The notes under the pieces are model-generated. The model searched no databases. It worked only from the letters and a program-made list of their open reading frames with translations, and had not been told where the DNA came from. This document shows positions 1 through 11,323 of a DNA stretch of 64,000 nt, one piece after another. Every line of letters starts with the position of its first letter. The stretch's first letter is position 1. Made by a program: the position numbers and the translations under genes. The stretch covers positions 38,166,001 to 38,230,000 of the forward strand of contig CM072812.1 in assembly GCA_037013495.1 (NCBI GenBank). Reading direction: 5' to 3'. This DNA comes from Hippophae tibetana. Lineage: Eukaryota; Streptophyta; Magnoliopsida; Rosales; Elaeagnaceae.

Positions 1-49
1 TTTATTGCTTCTCTTGCTAAGAGACTAGCAAGAAACTGGTTGGGGGTTG

Positions 50-1720
50 TGATGAGTGCTCAAAAAGTACTAAAATTATGATGATTTTATGCACGTTAAT
101 TGATTATATATATATATATATATATTTATATGATTTTATCATATATTTATATAAATATGTCTTTTTAGAATCATGAATATTTTTATTATTTTCAGGTATT
201 TTTGCTTAAAAACGTAACTTAAAGATTCAAAGAGAAATATTGGAGACAATACATCACAAATATATTTATAAAATAATGAGGAAAATTCAACAAAAATGGA
301 AAAAATGGATAAAATGGATCAAAAGGATAAAAATGTCAAAAAGGGTGAAATTGCGCATGCAACCGCCCAACCGCGTCAGTCAACGCACACAGCGGGCCTA
401 TTAAAACGGGAAAACGTGCACAGCTATAGTCACCGCCTCCCACCTACCAGTTGACATCAATTGACGTCATCATCACCTACTATGTGTTTCCTACATTTTT
501 AATCATTTTTTCATCCACTTTTTCTTCCTCTCCTCACCTATAAATACCATCATTCTCTTCATAACAAAACACATCTTCTCTTCTCTTTCTTTCTCTCCAT
601 TTCTTAGTTTTAGAGTTCTTCTCTTTTTGTAATTTATTTACTTTTTTATTCAATAAATGGAAATGCAAATTCCGTTTGTAGGTTTTCCAACAATAAGAAT
701 GACATCAAAGTACTGTAATGATTTTATTTTCTTTATAGTTATTTTTTATGCTTTATTCTTACATGTTATATTTAATTTTTCTGTGATTAAATTTAACTTT
801 GATGGCTGTTTGTAAACATGATATAATAATAACGTTGTTATGCTTGCGAAATATTAAATAGGTAAAAATCTCTAAAATGAATTGATTTTATTTTTATTCA
901 AGATTTTATATTAAGAATGTTAGAGAGAAATATATTATTTTTCATTACAAACTTAAGTCTGAAAATTAGATTAAAGTTTATTTATCCAGTCTGATTTAGA
1001 GTAGTGCTCTTTTATTTGTTGGTATAATCGTCCGGTAGTTAGAGTGAAGCTATTTTTCAAAAGTTTTTATAAGAATTATTATCTGAAAATGTATCGACAA
1101 TATATTTTTAGTAGTAGTTTTAAAACTTGAAAGTTAGTACTCGGATAATTAAATTCTTAGGTTTAATTTGGACACCTTGAATAAAGTTTAAACTGTCTAA
1201 CCCCACCAAAGGTGGCATTTAAATGATTTATTTTCAATCTCTTAGAAAAAGGAATTAATTTAATTAACCAAATTAGTTATCAACCCCACTCTTAGGTGTT
1301 AATTGATTTGTTTAGTTAACAAATAATATCTAACCCTACCAAATGTGGTATTTATATAAATAAAAAAAGAGTCAATAAATATCAATTTATATCTTTAATA
1401 ACCTAAATAATATGAGCAAGCATAATTAACTTAGTTATTATATCCATAAAATACTCCACTATTATGAATGATAAAATTTGCATAAATGTGTATTGAATAT
1501 GTATCTGTGTTTATTTTTATATTATTAGATTAAAAACACAAAACCCCAAAATATTGTGACAGGATATTTAGGATTTAATTTCATTTTTAAAAGTTTAAAT
1601 AATAAATTAAAAACCACATATACTTATCATTTTCTATGAAATGATTCGTGCAATTGTGAGGGTTTTATAAATATAAAAATAAAGTATTGGCAGGATCGGT
1701 GATGCCGGTTTTGCTCATGA
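50..1720 (+). mobile_element. LTR-A1, 3' LTR of a nested Ty3/gypsy element
   Basis: The LTR starts TGATGAG at 50, directly after a G-rich polypurine-like tract (38-49), and ends CTCATGA at 1714-1720, one base from the inverse of the start. It is followed by GGAAA (1721-1725), the 5-bp target-site duplication also found before LTR-D. A TATA box lies at 538-546 and an AATAAA signal at 652-657. An (AT)n tract near 103-125 varies slightly between neighbouring repeats. The 5' part of this insertion lies left of the window; the full equivalent is 25328-31956. Confidence 0.88.
462..657 (+). promoter_or_regulatory. LTR-A1 core promoter and polyadenylation signal
   Basis: A TGACGTCA palindrome (462-469, a bZIP-type ACGT-core site) lies 76 bp before a TATA box (CTATAAATA, 538-546). 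It is followed by a CT-rich initiator region and AATAAA (652-657). The same arrangement and spacing recur in LTR-B and LTR-D. Activity is inferred and cannot be shown from sequence. Confidence 0.6.
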
Positions 1721-2779
1721 GGAAACTAAGTGGTACCTTGTACAACTAGATGAAAATATCTAGTACACTCTTGAATATACCAAATTCCCCATCTATTAAA
1801 GAGGTCAATCCATCTAAACTTGAACTCAAATACTTACCTAATTACTTAACATACGTGTTTCTGGGAGAAGGAGACTTATCGAGTGATAATTTTTCAACGT
1901 TGAACAAAACCCAAGAAAATGAACTTATAAAAGTGCTTAAGAAGTTTAAGAAAGCCATAGGTTGTAGTATCAGGGATATAAAATGCATTAGTTCTACCAT
2001 GTGTATGCATAAGATCAACTTGGATAATGGTGCTAAACTTGTACGAGAGGCCCAAAAAAGACTAAACCTAAACATGCAAGAGGTAGCGAAGAAAGAAAAT
2101 TTTAAATTATTAAAAGAAGGAATTATCTACTATATTTTCGATAGTAAGTGGGTTAGTCCAGTGCATGTGGTACCTAAAAAATCTGGGATAACAGCTGTTA
2201 AAAATGACAAAAGTGAATTAGTTCCCACTAGAATAATCACTGGAAGGAGGATGTGTATAGATTTATGGAAACTGAATTTATATACTAAAAAAGATCACTT
2301 CCCTCTTCCATTCATTGATCAAATGTTGGAAAGATTAGTCGGGCAAGAATTTTACTATTTTCAAGATAGATTGTCTGGATATTATCAAGTACCCATAGCA
2401 CTAGAAGATTACAAAAAGACCACATTTACATGTCTTTTTAGGACATTTGCTTTTCGAATAATGCCATTTGGGTTATGCAATGCCCCTACCATGTTCTAGA
2501 TATGTATGATGTCTATCTTTTGAGACATGGTGGAAACATTCATTGAGGTTTTCATGGACGATTTCTCTATCTTTGGAAACTCATTTGATAATTGCTTACA
2601 TAAATTGACTTTGGTTTTAGAAAGATGCATTAAATGCAATCTAACCCTTAATTAGGAGAAAATTAATTTTATAGTTCAACAAGTGATAATGTTAAGACAT
2701 ATCATTTCAAACAAAGGTATTGAAGTTGATAAGGAAAAGGTTGAACTGATTTCCAAATTATCTCCCCTACATCTATTAA
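1721..2779 (+). pseudogene. Athila-like reverse transcriptase, N-terminal part, broken
   Basis: This is the reverse transcriptase portion of the older host element H, resuming after the nested insertion. An open stretch at 1750-2499 (249 codons) carries the linker after protease, the VSPVHVVPKK motif, the FPLPFIDQMLERL motif, and the first catalytic Asp in a FQDRLSGYYQV context. The catalytic FMDD motif lies further on, at about 2551-2562, beyond stop codons near 2497-2499 and 2521. Further stops follow around 2650. The reading frame from the protease block continues across the insertion site for about 13 codons, then meets a stop at 1761; the main open stretch is in another frame. The coding sequence is interrupted at 2779 by the transposon at 2780-3810. 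It is non-functional. Confidence 0.9.
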
Positions 2780-3810
2780 GGTGATGTTTGTTTGGAGGGA
2801 ATGGAAAGGAATCATAATTGATTCCTTCCATTTTGTGTGTTTGATTGGGCGAAATAGGAGGACAGAATAGAATCGATTACTAAAGGAGAAGGAATCACAA
2901 TTCCTTCTTCTCCCCTTTAGGAATCATGATTACATTCTCATCTAAACTTCTTTTTTTCAATTTTACCCTCAACCCAAATATAACTCTAAACTCAAACCCA
3001 AAACCCTAAATCCCAAAACCCTAAAACCTAAATCCAAATCCTAAAACCCTAAACCCAAAATCCCAAAACCCTAAGCCCTAAATCCCTAAACCTTAAACCT
3101 CAAATCCCTAAACCCCAAATCCCAAATCCCTAAACCCTAAACCCTAAACCCTAAAACCTAAATCCTAAATCCCAAAACCCAAAACCTAAAACCCAAAACC
3201 CTAAAACCTAAATCCTAAAACCATAAACCCTAAACCCAAAACCCTAAAACCTAAACCCTAAATCCTAAAACCCTAAACCCCAAATCCCTAAACCCTAAAC
3301 CTTAAACCCCTAAACCTCAAATCCCTAAACCTTAAACCCTAAACCCCAAATTAAAAACCCTAAACCGTAAATCCAAAATCCCAAATTCTAAAACCCTAAA
3401 CCCTTTTTAAAAAAATATAATTTTAACCCTAAACCTTAACCCATAAATATAACCCTTAATCCAAAATCTCTAACCTCAAAACCCTAAACCCTATTTAGAA
3501 AAATAATAATTTTAATAATATATTTCTTTTTAATTAAGTAATAATTATTTCGAAAAATAATGATTTCAATAATTTATTTTGTCTGACGAAAAAATAGTAA
3601 TTAAGTGACATTATTTGAACTTTACTGAATGTAGGGGTATTAAGGTAATTTACAGCTTTTTTATTTCATTCCAGTGGCAAACTAAACACTGTAATCCTAA
3701 TTTCGAGCTTGATTCCAATGGTCAAACCAAACAACATTGTTTCCTTTCCATTTCATTCCATTCCAATTCCAATTCTGATTCTGATTCCATTCTACGAACC
3801 AAACGCCACC
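2780..3810. mobile_element. PIF/Harbinger-like non-autonomous transposon inserted in RT
   Basis: This is a 1,031-bp element with imperfect terminal inverted repeats. The left end begins GGTGATGTTTG. The right end, read on the other strand, begins GGTGGCGTTTGG, and both continue into AATGGAA-type sequence. It is flanked by a TAA duplication (2777-2779 and 3811-3813), as expected for the Harbinger/Tourist group. RT coding sequence resumes just after the right copy. There is no transposase. Short palindromes of the GGAATC...GATTCC kind lie just inside the left end. The middle is telomere-like sequence. The family call rests on the TIR and 3-bp TSD pattern. Confidence 0.85.
2963..3495 (+). repeat. 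Degenerate telomere-like (CCCTAAA)n tract inside transposon
   Basis: About 530 bp are built of CCCTAAA and close variants (CCCAAAA, CCTAAAT, CCTTAAA). Four perfect units in a row lie at 3128-3155. Because the tract lies wholly inside a transposon with TIRs and a TSD, it is cargo rather than a chromosome end or a fusion scar. Confidence 0.9.
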
Positions 3811-3813
3811 TAA

Positions 3814-4384
3814 GGGTTCTTAGGTCATGTAGGATTTTATAGACGATTTATTAATGATTTCTCTAAAATAAGTTGTCCCTTATGTAACATGTTATCAAAA
3901 TATGTTTATTTTTATTTCAACGATGATTGCCTTATTACCAAATACCTTGAAAAAGAAACTAACATCAACCCCTGTAATTATGGCACCAAACTGGTCTTTA
4001 CCCTTTGAAATAATGTGTGATGCTTCCAATTATTCTATTGGAGCAATCTTGAGATAAATAATCAATAAGAATTTTCATGTCATCTACTATACTAGCAAAA
4101 CACACAATGACACCCAAATGAATTATACCATCATTGAAAAGAAATTCTTGGCTATAGTGTTTTCGTTAGACAAATTCAGGTCTTATTTAGTAGGATCTAA
4201 ATTGATTGTGCATTCTGATCATGCTGCTTTAATATACCTATTAATTAAATCGAATGCCAAGCTACGATTAATTAGGTGGGTCTTACTCTTACAAGAATTT
4301 GGCCTAGAAATCAATGATAAGAAAGGTAGTTAAAACTTAGTAGCTGGCCATTTATCTAGGTTAATTTCTGACTTCGATTCTTGA
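3814..4384 (+). pseudogene. RT thumb/connection and RNase H of element H, broken
   Basis: Coding similarity resumes right after the nested transposon with a FLGHVGFYRRF-like motif, then LPFEIMCDAS, the start of RNase H with its first catalytic Asp. A stop follows near 4054. An open stretch at 4118-4333 (71 codons) carries the [21 protein letters not shown] motif (the Glu of RNase H) and HSDHAAL (the second Asp), ending at a stop just before a degenerate AGHLSRL motif. Catalytic residues are largely kept, but stops and the transposon make it dead. Confidence 0.88.
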
Positions 4385-4440
4385 AGGTGAGAGTAAAGAA
4401 GATATAATTTAAATCTTTCCTAATGAACAATTATTTTCAG

Positions 4441-5678
4441 TAGGTCCAAACCTTTGGTATGCAGATATCATCTAACTTCTTGCAGACAATACTTTTGGGA
4501 TGACCCTTATTTATTCAAAATTGGTCAAGATCAAATAATTCAGAGGTGTGTGCTTGAAGAAGAACGTAAGAGCATTTTGACATTTTGTCATAAACTTCAT
4601 TGTAGAGGCCATTTTAGTGGTAAGAAAAATACCCTAAAGGTATTACAGTCTGGATTCTTTTGGCCCACTCTTTTTAAAGATGCTCATATATTTTATGCAC
4701 AATGTGATAGATGTTAAAGAACAAGCAATATAAGTAAAAGAGATGAAATGCCTTTGATATCTAATTTAGTTATTGAACTCTTCGATGCTTGTGGGATTGA
4801 ATTTATGGGTCTTTTCCCTCATCCAATGGTCTTCAATATATTTTGGTCGCTGTGGATTATGAATCTAAGTGGGTAGAAGCTATCCCCACTAAAACCAATG
4901 ATACTAATGTTGTTGTAAATTTCTTGAAGGATTCAATATTTACCATGTTTGGAACACCTAGAACTATAATAAGTGATAGAGGTAGCAATTTTTGTAACAA
5001 AATTTTTGATGGAGTACTAAAAATGTACAACATCACACATAGAGTAGCTACTCCATATCATTCTCAAACTTTCGGTTTAGTGAAAGTAAGTAATAGGAAA
5101 TCAAGGGAATATTGGAATGCACTATGCATCCTTCAAGGAAGGATTGGGCAGTTAAGTTGAATGATGTTTTATGGGCATACCGCATAGCTTACAAAACACC
5201 CATTGATATGAGCCCTTATCGATTAATCTTTGGGAAAGTGTGCCACTTTCCCGTTGAACTCGAACATAAGGCTTATTGGGCAATTAAAGAGTTAAACATG
5301 CAATAAGATAAAGCATGAGGAAAATGGTTACTACATCTTAATGAGTTGGAAGAAATTAGGAACGATGCCTATGAGGGTGCCAAATTATACAAAGAGCGTA
5401 CTAAGCGCTATCATGACAAGAGGCTAGTTCCTAACACTCTTCACCCTGGAATGAAAGTCCTTTTATTTAACTCTCGGCTAAGATTATTTCTAGGAAAACT
5501 GAAATCAAGATGGGATGGACCATTCAAAATAGTCTAAGTATTTGCACATAGAGTAGTAGAACTATTGGATTCCAAGACACAAACAATATTCAAAGTCAGT
5601 GGGCATTGTGTGAAGCCTTATTTAGAAGGATTATGCAACACTGCCAAAACTGATTGCATTTGGCTGAGTAATCCTTAG
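4441..5678 (+). pseudogene. Athila-like integrase and C-terminal region, catalytically broken
   Basis: In order: a WYADI motif near 4456; the zinc-binding region with QYFWDDPYLFKIG, the GHF...LQSGFFWPTLFKDA stretch and CDRC (4454-4717); the core domain (about 4790-5160) with AVDYESKWVEAI and IISDRGSNF; then [19 protein letters not shown], the [10 protein letters not shown] motif, and [11 protein letters not shown], ending near 5678. The first catalytic Asp of the usual IDFMG motif is Glu (IEFMG), and the catalytic Glu of the usual GQVEVSNR motif is Lys (GLVKVSN). Several stops and a frame change near 5112-5160 add to this. Identification is strong and activity is excluded. Confidence 0.9.
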
Positions 5679-6863
5679 CACCATAATGATGCGTCGTGCT
5701 AAGATGTTAAACTAAGCGCTAGATGGGAGGAAACCCATCATTGAAAGGTAAATTTTATTTTAAGCAATTTATTTTATTTTATGAGCACTTTGTTTATTTT
5801 ATTGCATAAAATAATTACTTGTTAAGATGTGTTAGAGTACTTATTTGTATGATTCAAATATGATGTTGGATGCAACTAGCATTCTACATCAAAATCCTTA
5901 ACACATAAAGCAATTTGGTAACTTTTCTATTCCTTCTCTTTTTACAATTTGCATTTATTACATTGAGGACAATGTAAATTTTTGGTTGGGGGGTAGTAGG
6001 ATGTAAAAGTTACACAAATTAGGAAAAAATTAAAATTTTTATAAACAAAGTGCCCTTATTTTGCTTATTTAGTGTGTATTTTCATATTAATTGTTTCTTT
6101 TAATTTATTAGTTTTCTTTTATATATGCGTGTTATTTTCTTTATTTGTGTGTTTAGGTAAATTAGAATAGTGTTCAAATTTTTGTCACTAAAATAATCAT
6201 GTCTTAAAAATTAAGTTTAAGCAATGATTAGATCTTTTTACATTATTAGATTAATTTCTAAAAAAACATATCATGAAGTAATATGATAATTAGTAAGTTT
6301 GTGTCATAACTAATATTTTATGATAAAATGTTGAAATAAAATGAACCCAAAATCGGTGTTTAGGAATCATATAGTGGAGACTACCCTTGTGAGATATTAT
6401 TTGAGCCTTAATTACCTTTATTTTGAGTGAAATATTTTCTTTCTACTTGAAACACTTATTCTATTTTTTCAAAATTTTAGATGATCTCTATAGATATTAG
6501 CATTGAATGTATGAATTTTCTCATCTTAATAGTGTTGTATATTTATTTTCATTTGCTTAGATTAAATGATTAAGTAGAAATTGATAGTATATGCCTTTAT
6601 CTCATTCATGCATGACTTCTACCAAAAAGAGATAAATCTGGGGAACCAAAATCAAACAGAAAAAGGCACAAAATTAACCATTCACCAATATCCTACAAAA
6701 ATGTATAATTTGTTCATGGGTTCACTCTCTAAAAAATATGTTGAAAAATCTCTAAAAAAAAAAAAGAAAGAGAGATAAAGAATATATAGTATAATCTACA
6801 TATTATGACCTTTTTAGCCCTAAATAATTGTGAGAGTTAGTTAGTACAAAAGAAATATAGGAA
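5679..6863 (+). other. 3' untranslated region of element H, first part
   Basis: Non-coding sequence between the end of pol and solo LTR-B. It carries two conserved hairpins of this element group: ATGGG-loop-CCCAT at 5723-5738, and TTACATTG-AGGA-CAATGTAA at 5958-5977, followed by a G-rich tract (5984-5996). No env-like reading frame is seen. The region continues on the other side of LTR-B at 8709. Confidence 0.75.
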
Positions 6864-8703
6864 TGATGAGTGCTCAAAAAGCACTAAAATTACCATGATT
6901 TTATGCACATTAATTGATTAAAAATATATATATTTATATGTTTTATCATATATTTATATAAATTTGTCTTTTCGGAATCACGGGTATTTTTATTGTTTTT
7001 CAGGTATTTTGGCTTAAAAACGTAACTTAAAGACTCAAAGAGGAATACTTGAAGCAATACATCACAAATATATTAATAAATAAATGGGGAAATGTCAACA
7101 AATATGAAAAAATTGGACAAAATGGGTCAAAAAGGTCAAAAATGTCAAAAAGGAGAAAATCGTGCCCAGCTGCCCAACCGCGCGCCGAGCCACACGCGCA
7201 GCGCCCCACATCTGCGCCAAGCCGCACGCACCCCTGCGCGCAGCGCCAGCCCATCCGCACGCGCCTGTGCGCGCCCAGCTGCCTCCGCACGCGCCGATGC
7301 CCGTTTCGCCCCATTTTTCACGTGCAGCCGCCCCCATGACGTCATCAATGACCTCACCATTTGCACTCCGTGTTTTTATATTTTTTCACTCACTTTTTCT
7401 CTCCATCCTCACCTATAAATACCCCCCTTCCCTTCACTTCTAAACACACCTCAAAATACATTCTTTTCTCTCTTTCTTTCTCTCTTTTCTTAGATTTTTA
7501 GTTTTTCTTAGTTTTTAGCTTTTCTTAGTTAATTTCTCTTATTTTTAGAGTTCTTCCCTTTTTGGGAAGAATTAGTTATGTTTTTGTAATTTTTTAGCTT
7601 TTTGATTCAATAAATGGGAGTGCAAATTCCGCTTGGAGGTTTTCCAACAACGGGAATAACATCGAAGTTCTGTAAGGATTTTATTTTCTTTACAGTTATT
7701 TTTTATGCTTTATTCTTACATGTTATATTTAATTTGTCTGTGATTAAATTTAACTGTGCTGGCTGTTTATAAACATGATGTAATAATAATGTTGTTATGC
7801 TTGCGAAATATTAAATAGGTAAAAATCTCTAAAATGAATTGATTTTATTTTTATTCAAGATTTTATATTAAGAATGTTAGAGAGAAATATATTATTTTTC
7901 ATTACAAACTTAAATCTGAAAATTAGATTTTAAGGTTTAGTTATCCGGTCTGATTTAGAGTAGTGCTCTTTTATTTGTTGGTACAATCGCCCGGTAGTTA
8001 GAGTGAAGCTCTATTTCAAAAGTTTTTATAAGAATTATTATCTGAAAATGTATTGACGACATGTTTTCAGTAGTGGTTTTAAAACTTGAAAGTTAGTACT
8101 CGGATAACTAAATTCTTAGTTTTAATTTGGACACCTTGAATAAAGTTTAAACTGTCTAACCCCACCAAAGGTGGCATTTAAATGGTTCATTTTCAATCTC
8201 TTAGCAAAAGGAATTAATTTAATTAAGCAAATTAGTTATCAACCCCACCCATAGGTGTTAATTGATTTGTTTAGTTAACAAAGAATATCTAACCCCGCCA
8301 AAGGTGGTATTCATACAAAAAAGGGAGAATCAATAAATATCAATTCATATATTTAATAACCTAAATAATATGAGCAAGCATAATTAACTTAGTTATTATA
8401 TCCATAAATACTCCGCCATTATAAACGATAAAATTTGCATAAATGTTTATTGAATCTATGTTTATTTTTATGTTATTAGATTAGAAACACAAAAACCAAA
8501 CTATCGTGACAGGATGTTTGGGATTTAATTTCGTTTTTAAAAGTTTGAATAATAAATTAAAAACCACATACATTCCTTCCTTAGATCGACCTTGGGAGTA
8601 TACTTATCATTTTCTTCGAAATGATTTGTGCACTTGCGAGAGTTTTATAAATATTAAAATCAAAGTATTGGCAAGAATCGGCGATGCTGGTTTTCGCTCA
8701 TCA
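6864..8703 (+). mobile_element. Solo LTR-B1 (1,840 bp) with 5-bp duplication
   Basis: It starts TGATGAG at 6864 and ends CTCATCA at 8697-8703, a perfect 7-bp inversion. It is flanked by AGGAA on both sides (6859-6863 and 8704-8708). The 3' untranslated region of element H continues across it, so this is an insertion that recombined to a solo LTR, not the 3' LTR of H. A strongly GC-rich block at about 7158-7330 sits inside otherwise AT-rich sequence. TATA at 7413-7421, AATAAA at 7609-7614. Confidence 0.9.
7316..7614 (+). promoter_or_regulatory. LTR-B1 promoter block and polyadenylation signal
   Basis: A CACGTG G-box-like hexamer lies near 7319 and a TGACGTCA palindrome at 7337-7344, 76 bp before CTATAAATA (7413-7421). 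A CT-rich leader follows, then AATAAA at 7609-7614. Spacing matches LTR-A and LTR-D although the upstream GC-rich block differs in sequence. Confidence 0.6.
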
Positions 8704-9074
8704 AGGAAATAATTCCCCTAGAAGTCATTGCATTTATTTTTCCTACACTTCTAATAGATATATATCTTGAATTTTTTTATTAATGAGTTTGATTGATAAA
8801 TAAAAATAATATATATGATATATATTTTTATAATTTATACATTCAATTCCTTTCATAAGATCAAAGTTATGTACTATTTTTAGCCTTTCTTCTTTTATAA
8901 GTATGCAAACTTATTAGTTCATTTACAAACATAAATTTTATTCTCATACGCCTTAGTATGAGTGCTTAAACCTATAGGATTTAGTGAATTGAGAGTATTG
9001 ACTTATGAGGAGTAGAATCGAAGCGAATTTGGAATCCTAACACTGAAATTGGGGGAAGTGGAAACAAAACATTT
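8704..9074 (+). other. 3' untranslated region of element H, continued
   Basis: After the AGGAA duplication the sequence resumes with AATTCCCC...GTCATTGCATTT, which matches the corresponding region of the next element at about 10498. Similarity is lost near 9075, so this marks a later breakpoint. H's own polypurine tract and 3' LTR are not present. Confidence 0.65.
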
Positions 9075-11323
9075 TATCATAAAAGGATGTAGTTTCTTTG
9101 TTAGATCTAGGTACAAATGTGTTTTGATGCCTTAGTTATTTGACGTGTGCCTAGAATGAGTTATCTAAAACACACAATCATATCCTTAATTTTAAGTAAA
9201 TAAAAGTTTGAAAATCCATAGGCATGACTTAGAAAGTATAGGTATATAAACTTGTCCTACCAGCCGATTTGATTGACTCAATGATGTGGGGACATTGAGT
9301 TTATTTAAAATAAAATCCCCCAAGTTATGTTTTGCTAAGATATTAAACTAAGCATTGTATGGGAGGCAACCCATCATTTACTGTAATTTTTGTTTATTTG
9401 TTTTATTTATTTAATTTTTTTTGTTTATTTTAGTTTAATTGCATGTGAACAATTTTCGAATTATAAAACTAAAAATATTTGTTGAGATGTTAGAAGCTTA
9501 CAACAATCTGTCTGTGTCGACTTTAATAATGAACACAATAGATGCACCTACATTTCTCCATCACTACTTGCACATTCTCAAGAAATAGGTAACTTTTCTT
9601 CTCTTTTCTATTTATCTTTAATTTACAATTGTTTCATTGAAGACAATGTAAGTTCTAGGTTAGGGGTGGTGAAAAGTTACCATGCTTAATTTCAAAAAAT
9701 TTAATGTTCACATTTTCATTTTTATTGTGTTTGATTTTATTTTCTTTGTGTGATTTAGTAATTTTTAGAATTTTAGGATTAGTTTTAAAAAATTTCTCAC
9801 AAAAATTTATCATTTCTTTAACTTAAATTTAAGTAAATAGTTAAGTATTTTACACTGTTAGATTAATTATTTTTGAAAACATATCATGGAGTATATGGTA
9901 ATTAGTTAGTTTTTTCATAAGTAATATTTCATGATAAAGTGTGAAAATTATAATGAACCTAAAATTAGTGTTTAGGAATCAAATAGTGGAGATTATCCGT
10001 GGAGATTACCCTTGTGAAATATAATTTGAGCCTAATTTCCTTTATTCTGAGTGAAATATATTTTTTCTATTCCAAACACATTTCTTATTTCTTCAAATTT
10101 GTAGATGATCTCTATAGGTATTAGCATTGAATGTACGAATTTTCTCATCTTAATAGAGTTTCGTATATTTATTTTTATTATTTGCTTAGATGAAATGATT
10201 TAAGTAGAAATTGATAGTATATGCCTTTATCTCATTCATGCATGACTTCTACCAAAAGGAGACATATATGGGGTTATCTAAACCAAAATCAAACAGAAAT
10301 AGCACAAAATTAACCACCAACCAAAATCCTACAAAAATGTACAATCTGTACATAGGTCCCCTCTCTAAAAACAACATGTTCAAAAATCACTTAAAAAAAT
10401 ACAGAGATAAATAATATATAATATAATAGACATACTATGACCTATATAGTCTACAAAGTTGTGAGAAAAAGGCTAATTACAAAAGAAAGTTAGAGAAAAT
10501 AATTCCCCAAGTCATTGCATTTAATTTTGCTACACTTCTAAAAGACATATATCTTGAAATTTTTTTCTTATTAAGTTTGATTGATGCATGAAAATAATAT
10601 ATATGATATCTTTATAATTTATACATTCGATTCCTTTCATTAGATCAAAATTATGCACAATTTTTGAGATTTTCTTCTTTTATAAGTATGTGAACTTATT
10701 AGTTCATTTCTAAATATGAATTCTATTTGCATACATCTTAGTATGAGTGGTTGAACCCATAAGATTCAGTGAATTGAGAGTATTGACTTGTTAGGAATAG
10801 AGTCAAAGCGAATTCGAATTTCTGACACTGAAATTAGGTAAATTTAAATTGAAACATTTTTTAAATGAAGTATGAAAATGATTTTCAACTAATTATTATT
10901 ATGAACTATGACTGTTTAAAAAGTTTAAAATAACTTATACTCATATATTTTATTTATGATCTTAAAGGAGATTAAAAAGCATGAGATATTTTCAGGTTTT
11001 GTTTTCTTGTTTTATTTTGTTTTATTATTAAGTTAATTTTTGATTTTATTTTGTTATAATTTTAGTTTTTTATTTGTTTATTTTTTTTATTTCTTTTTAC
11101 TATTTACATTTAATTAAATGTTTGTGGGTATAATTGCTGAAAACACTCACGAGACTTAAACTCATCTACTAGGGCAACCTAGGGGTTTAAAGGCTCATTG
11201 CATACGATAAATGTAATTGTGTCAATCAACGGAATTGATTTAAGATAGTTTAATTTATAATTTTTATTTTAGTCTTTATCGTTTCTTTTGCTAAGGGACT
11301 AGCAAGAAGCTAGTTGTGGGTTG
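9075..11323 (+). other. 3' untranslated region leading into LTR-C
   Basis: A second copy of the same kind of 3' region, similar to 28260-30286. It has the GGGAGGCAACCCATC hairpin near 9360, the CATTG-AAGA-CAATG hairpin at 9632-9651 with a G-rich tract after it, and ends with GCTAGTTGTGGGTTG directly before LTR-C. The 5' LTR and the coding region of this element are missing. No gene is seen; short open stretches here (for example 10211-10414) are chance. Confidence 0.65.

Noticed and set aside
1687..1708. A TTGGC...GATGCCGG stretch that resembles a tRNA primer-binding site after LTR-A
   Set aside because: The same stretch lies inside LTR-B, whose end is fixed at CTCATCA by inverted ends and the AGGAA duplication, so it is LTR sequence and not a primer-binding site.
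2963..3495. Interstitial telomere marking a chromosome end or fusion
   Set aside because: The tract is inside a transposon with inverted ends and a TAA duplication, and is repeated in every unit.
7027..7443. Overlapping open frames on both strands in the GC-rich LTR block (also 37263-37679 and 62998-63414)
   Set aside because: They overlap in several frames, have biased Arg/Ala/Pro/His composition, span the LTR promoter and match no family; they result from GC-rich, stop-poor sequence.
50..8703. LTR-A, pol and LTR-B read as one complete retrotransposon
   Set aside because: Target-site duplications show LTR-A ends a different insertion (GGAAA) and LTR-B is a solo LTR (AGGAA); pol belongs to an older element lacking both LTRs.
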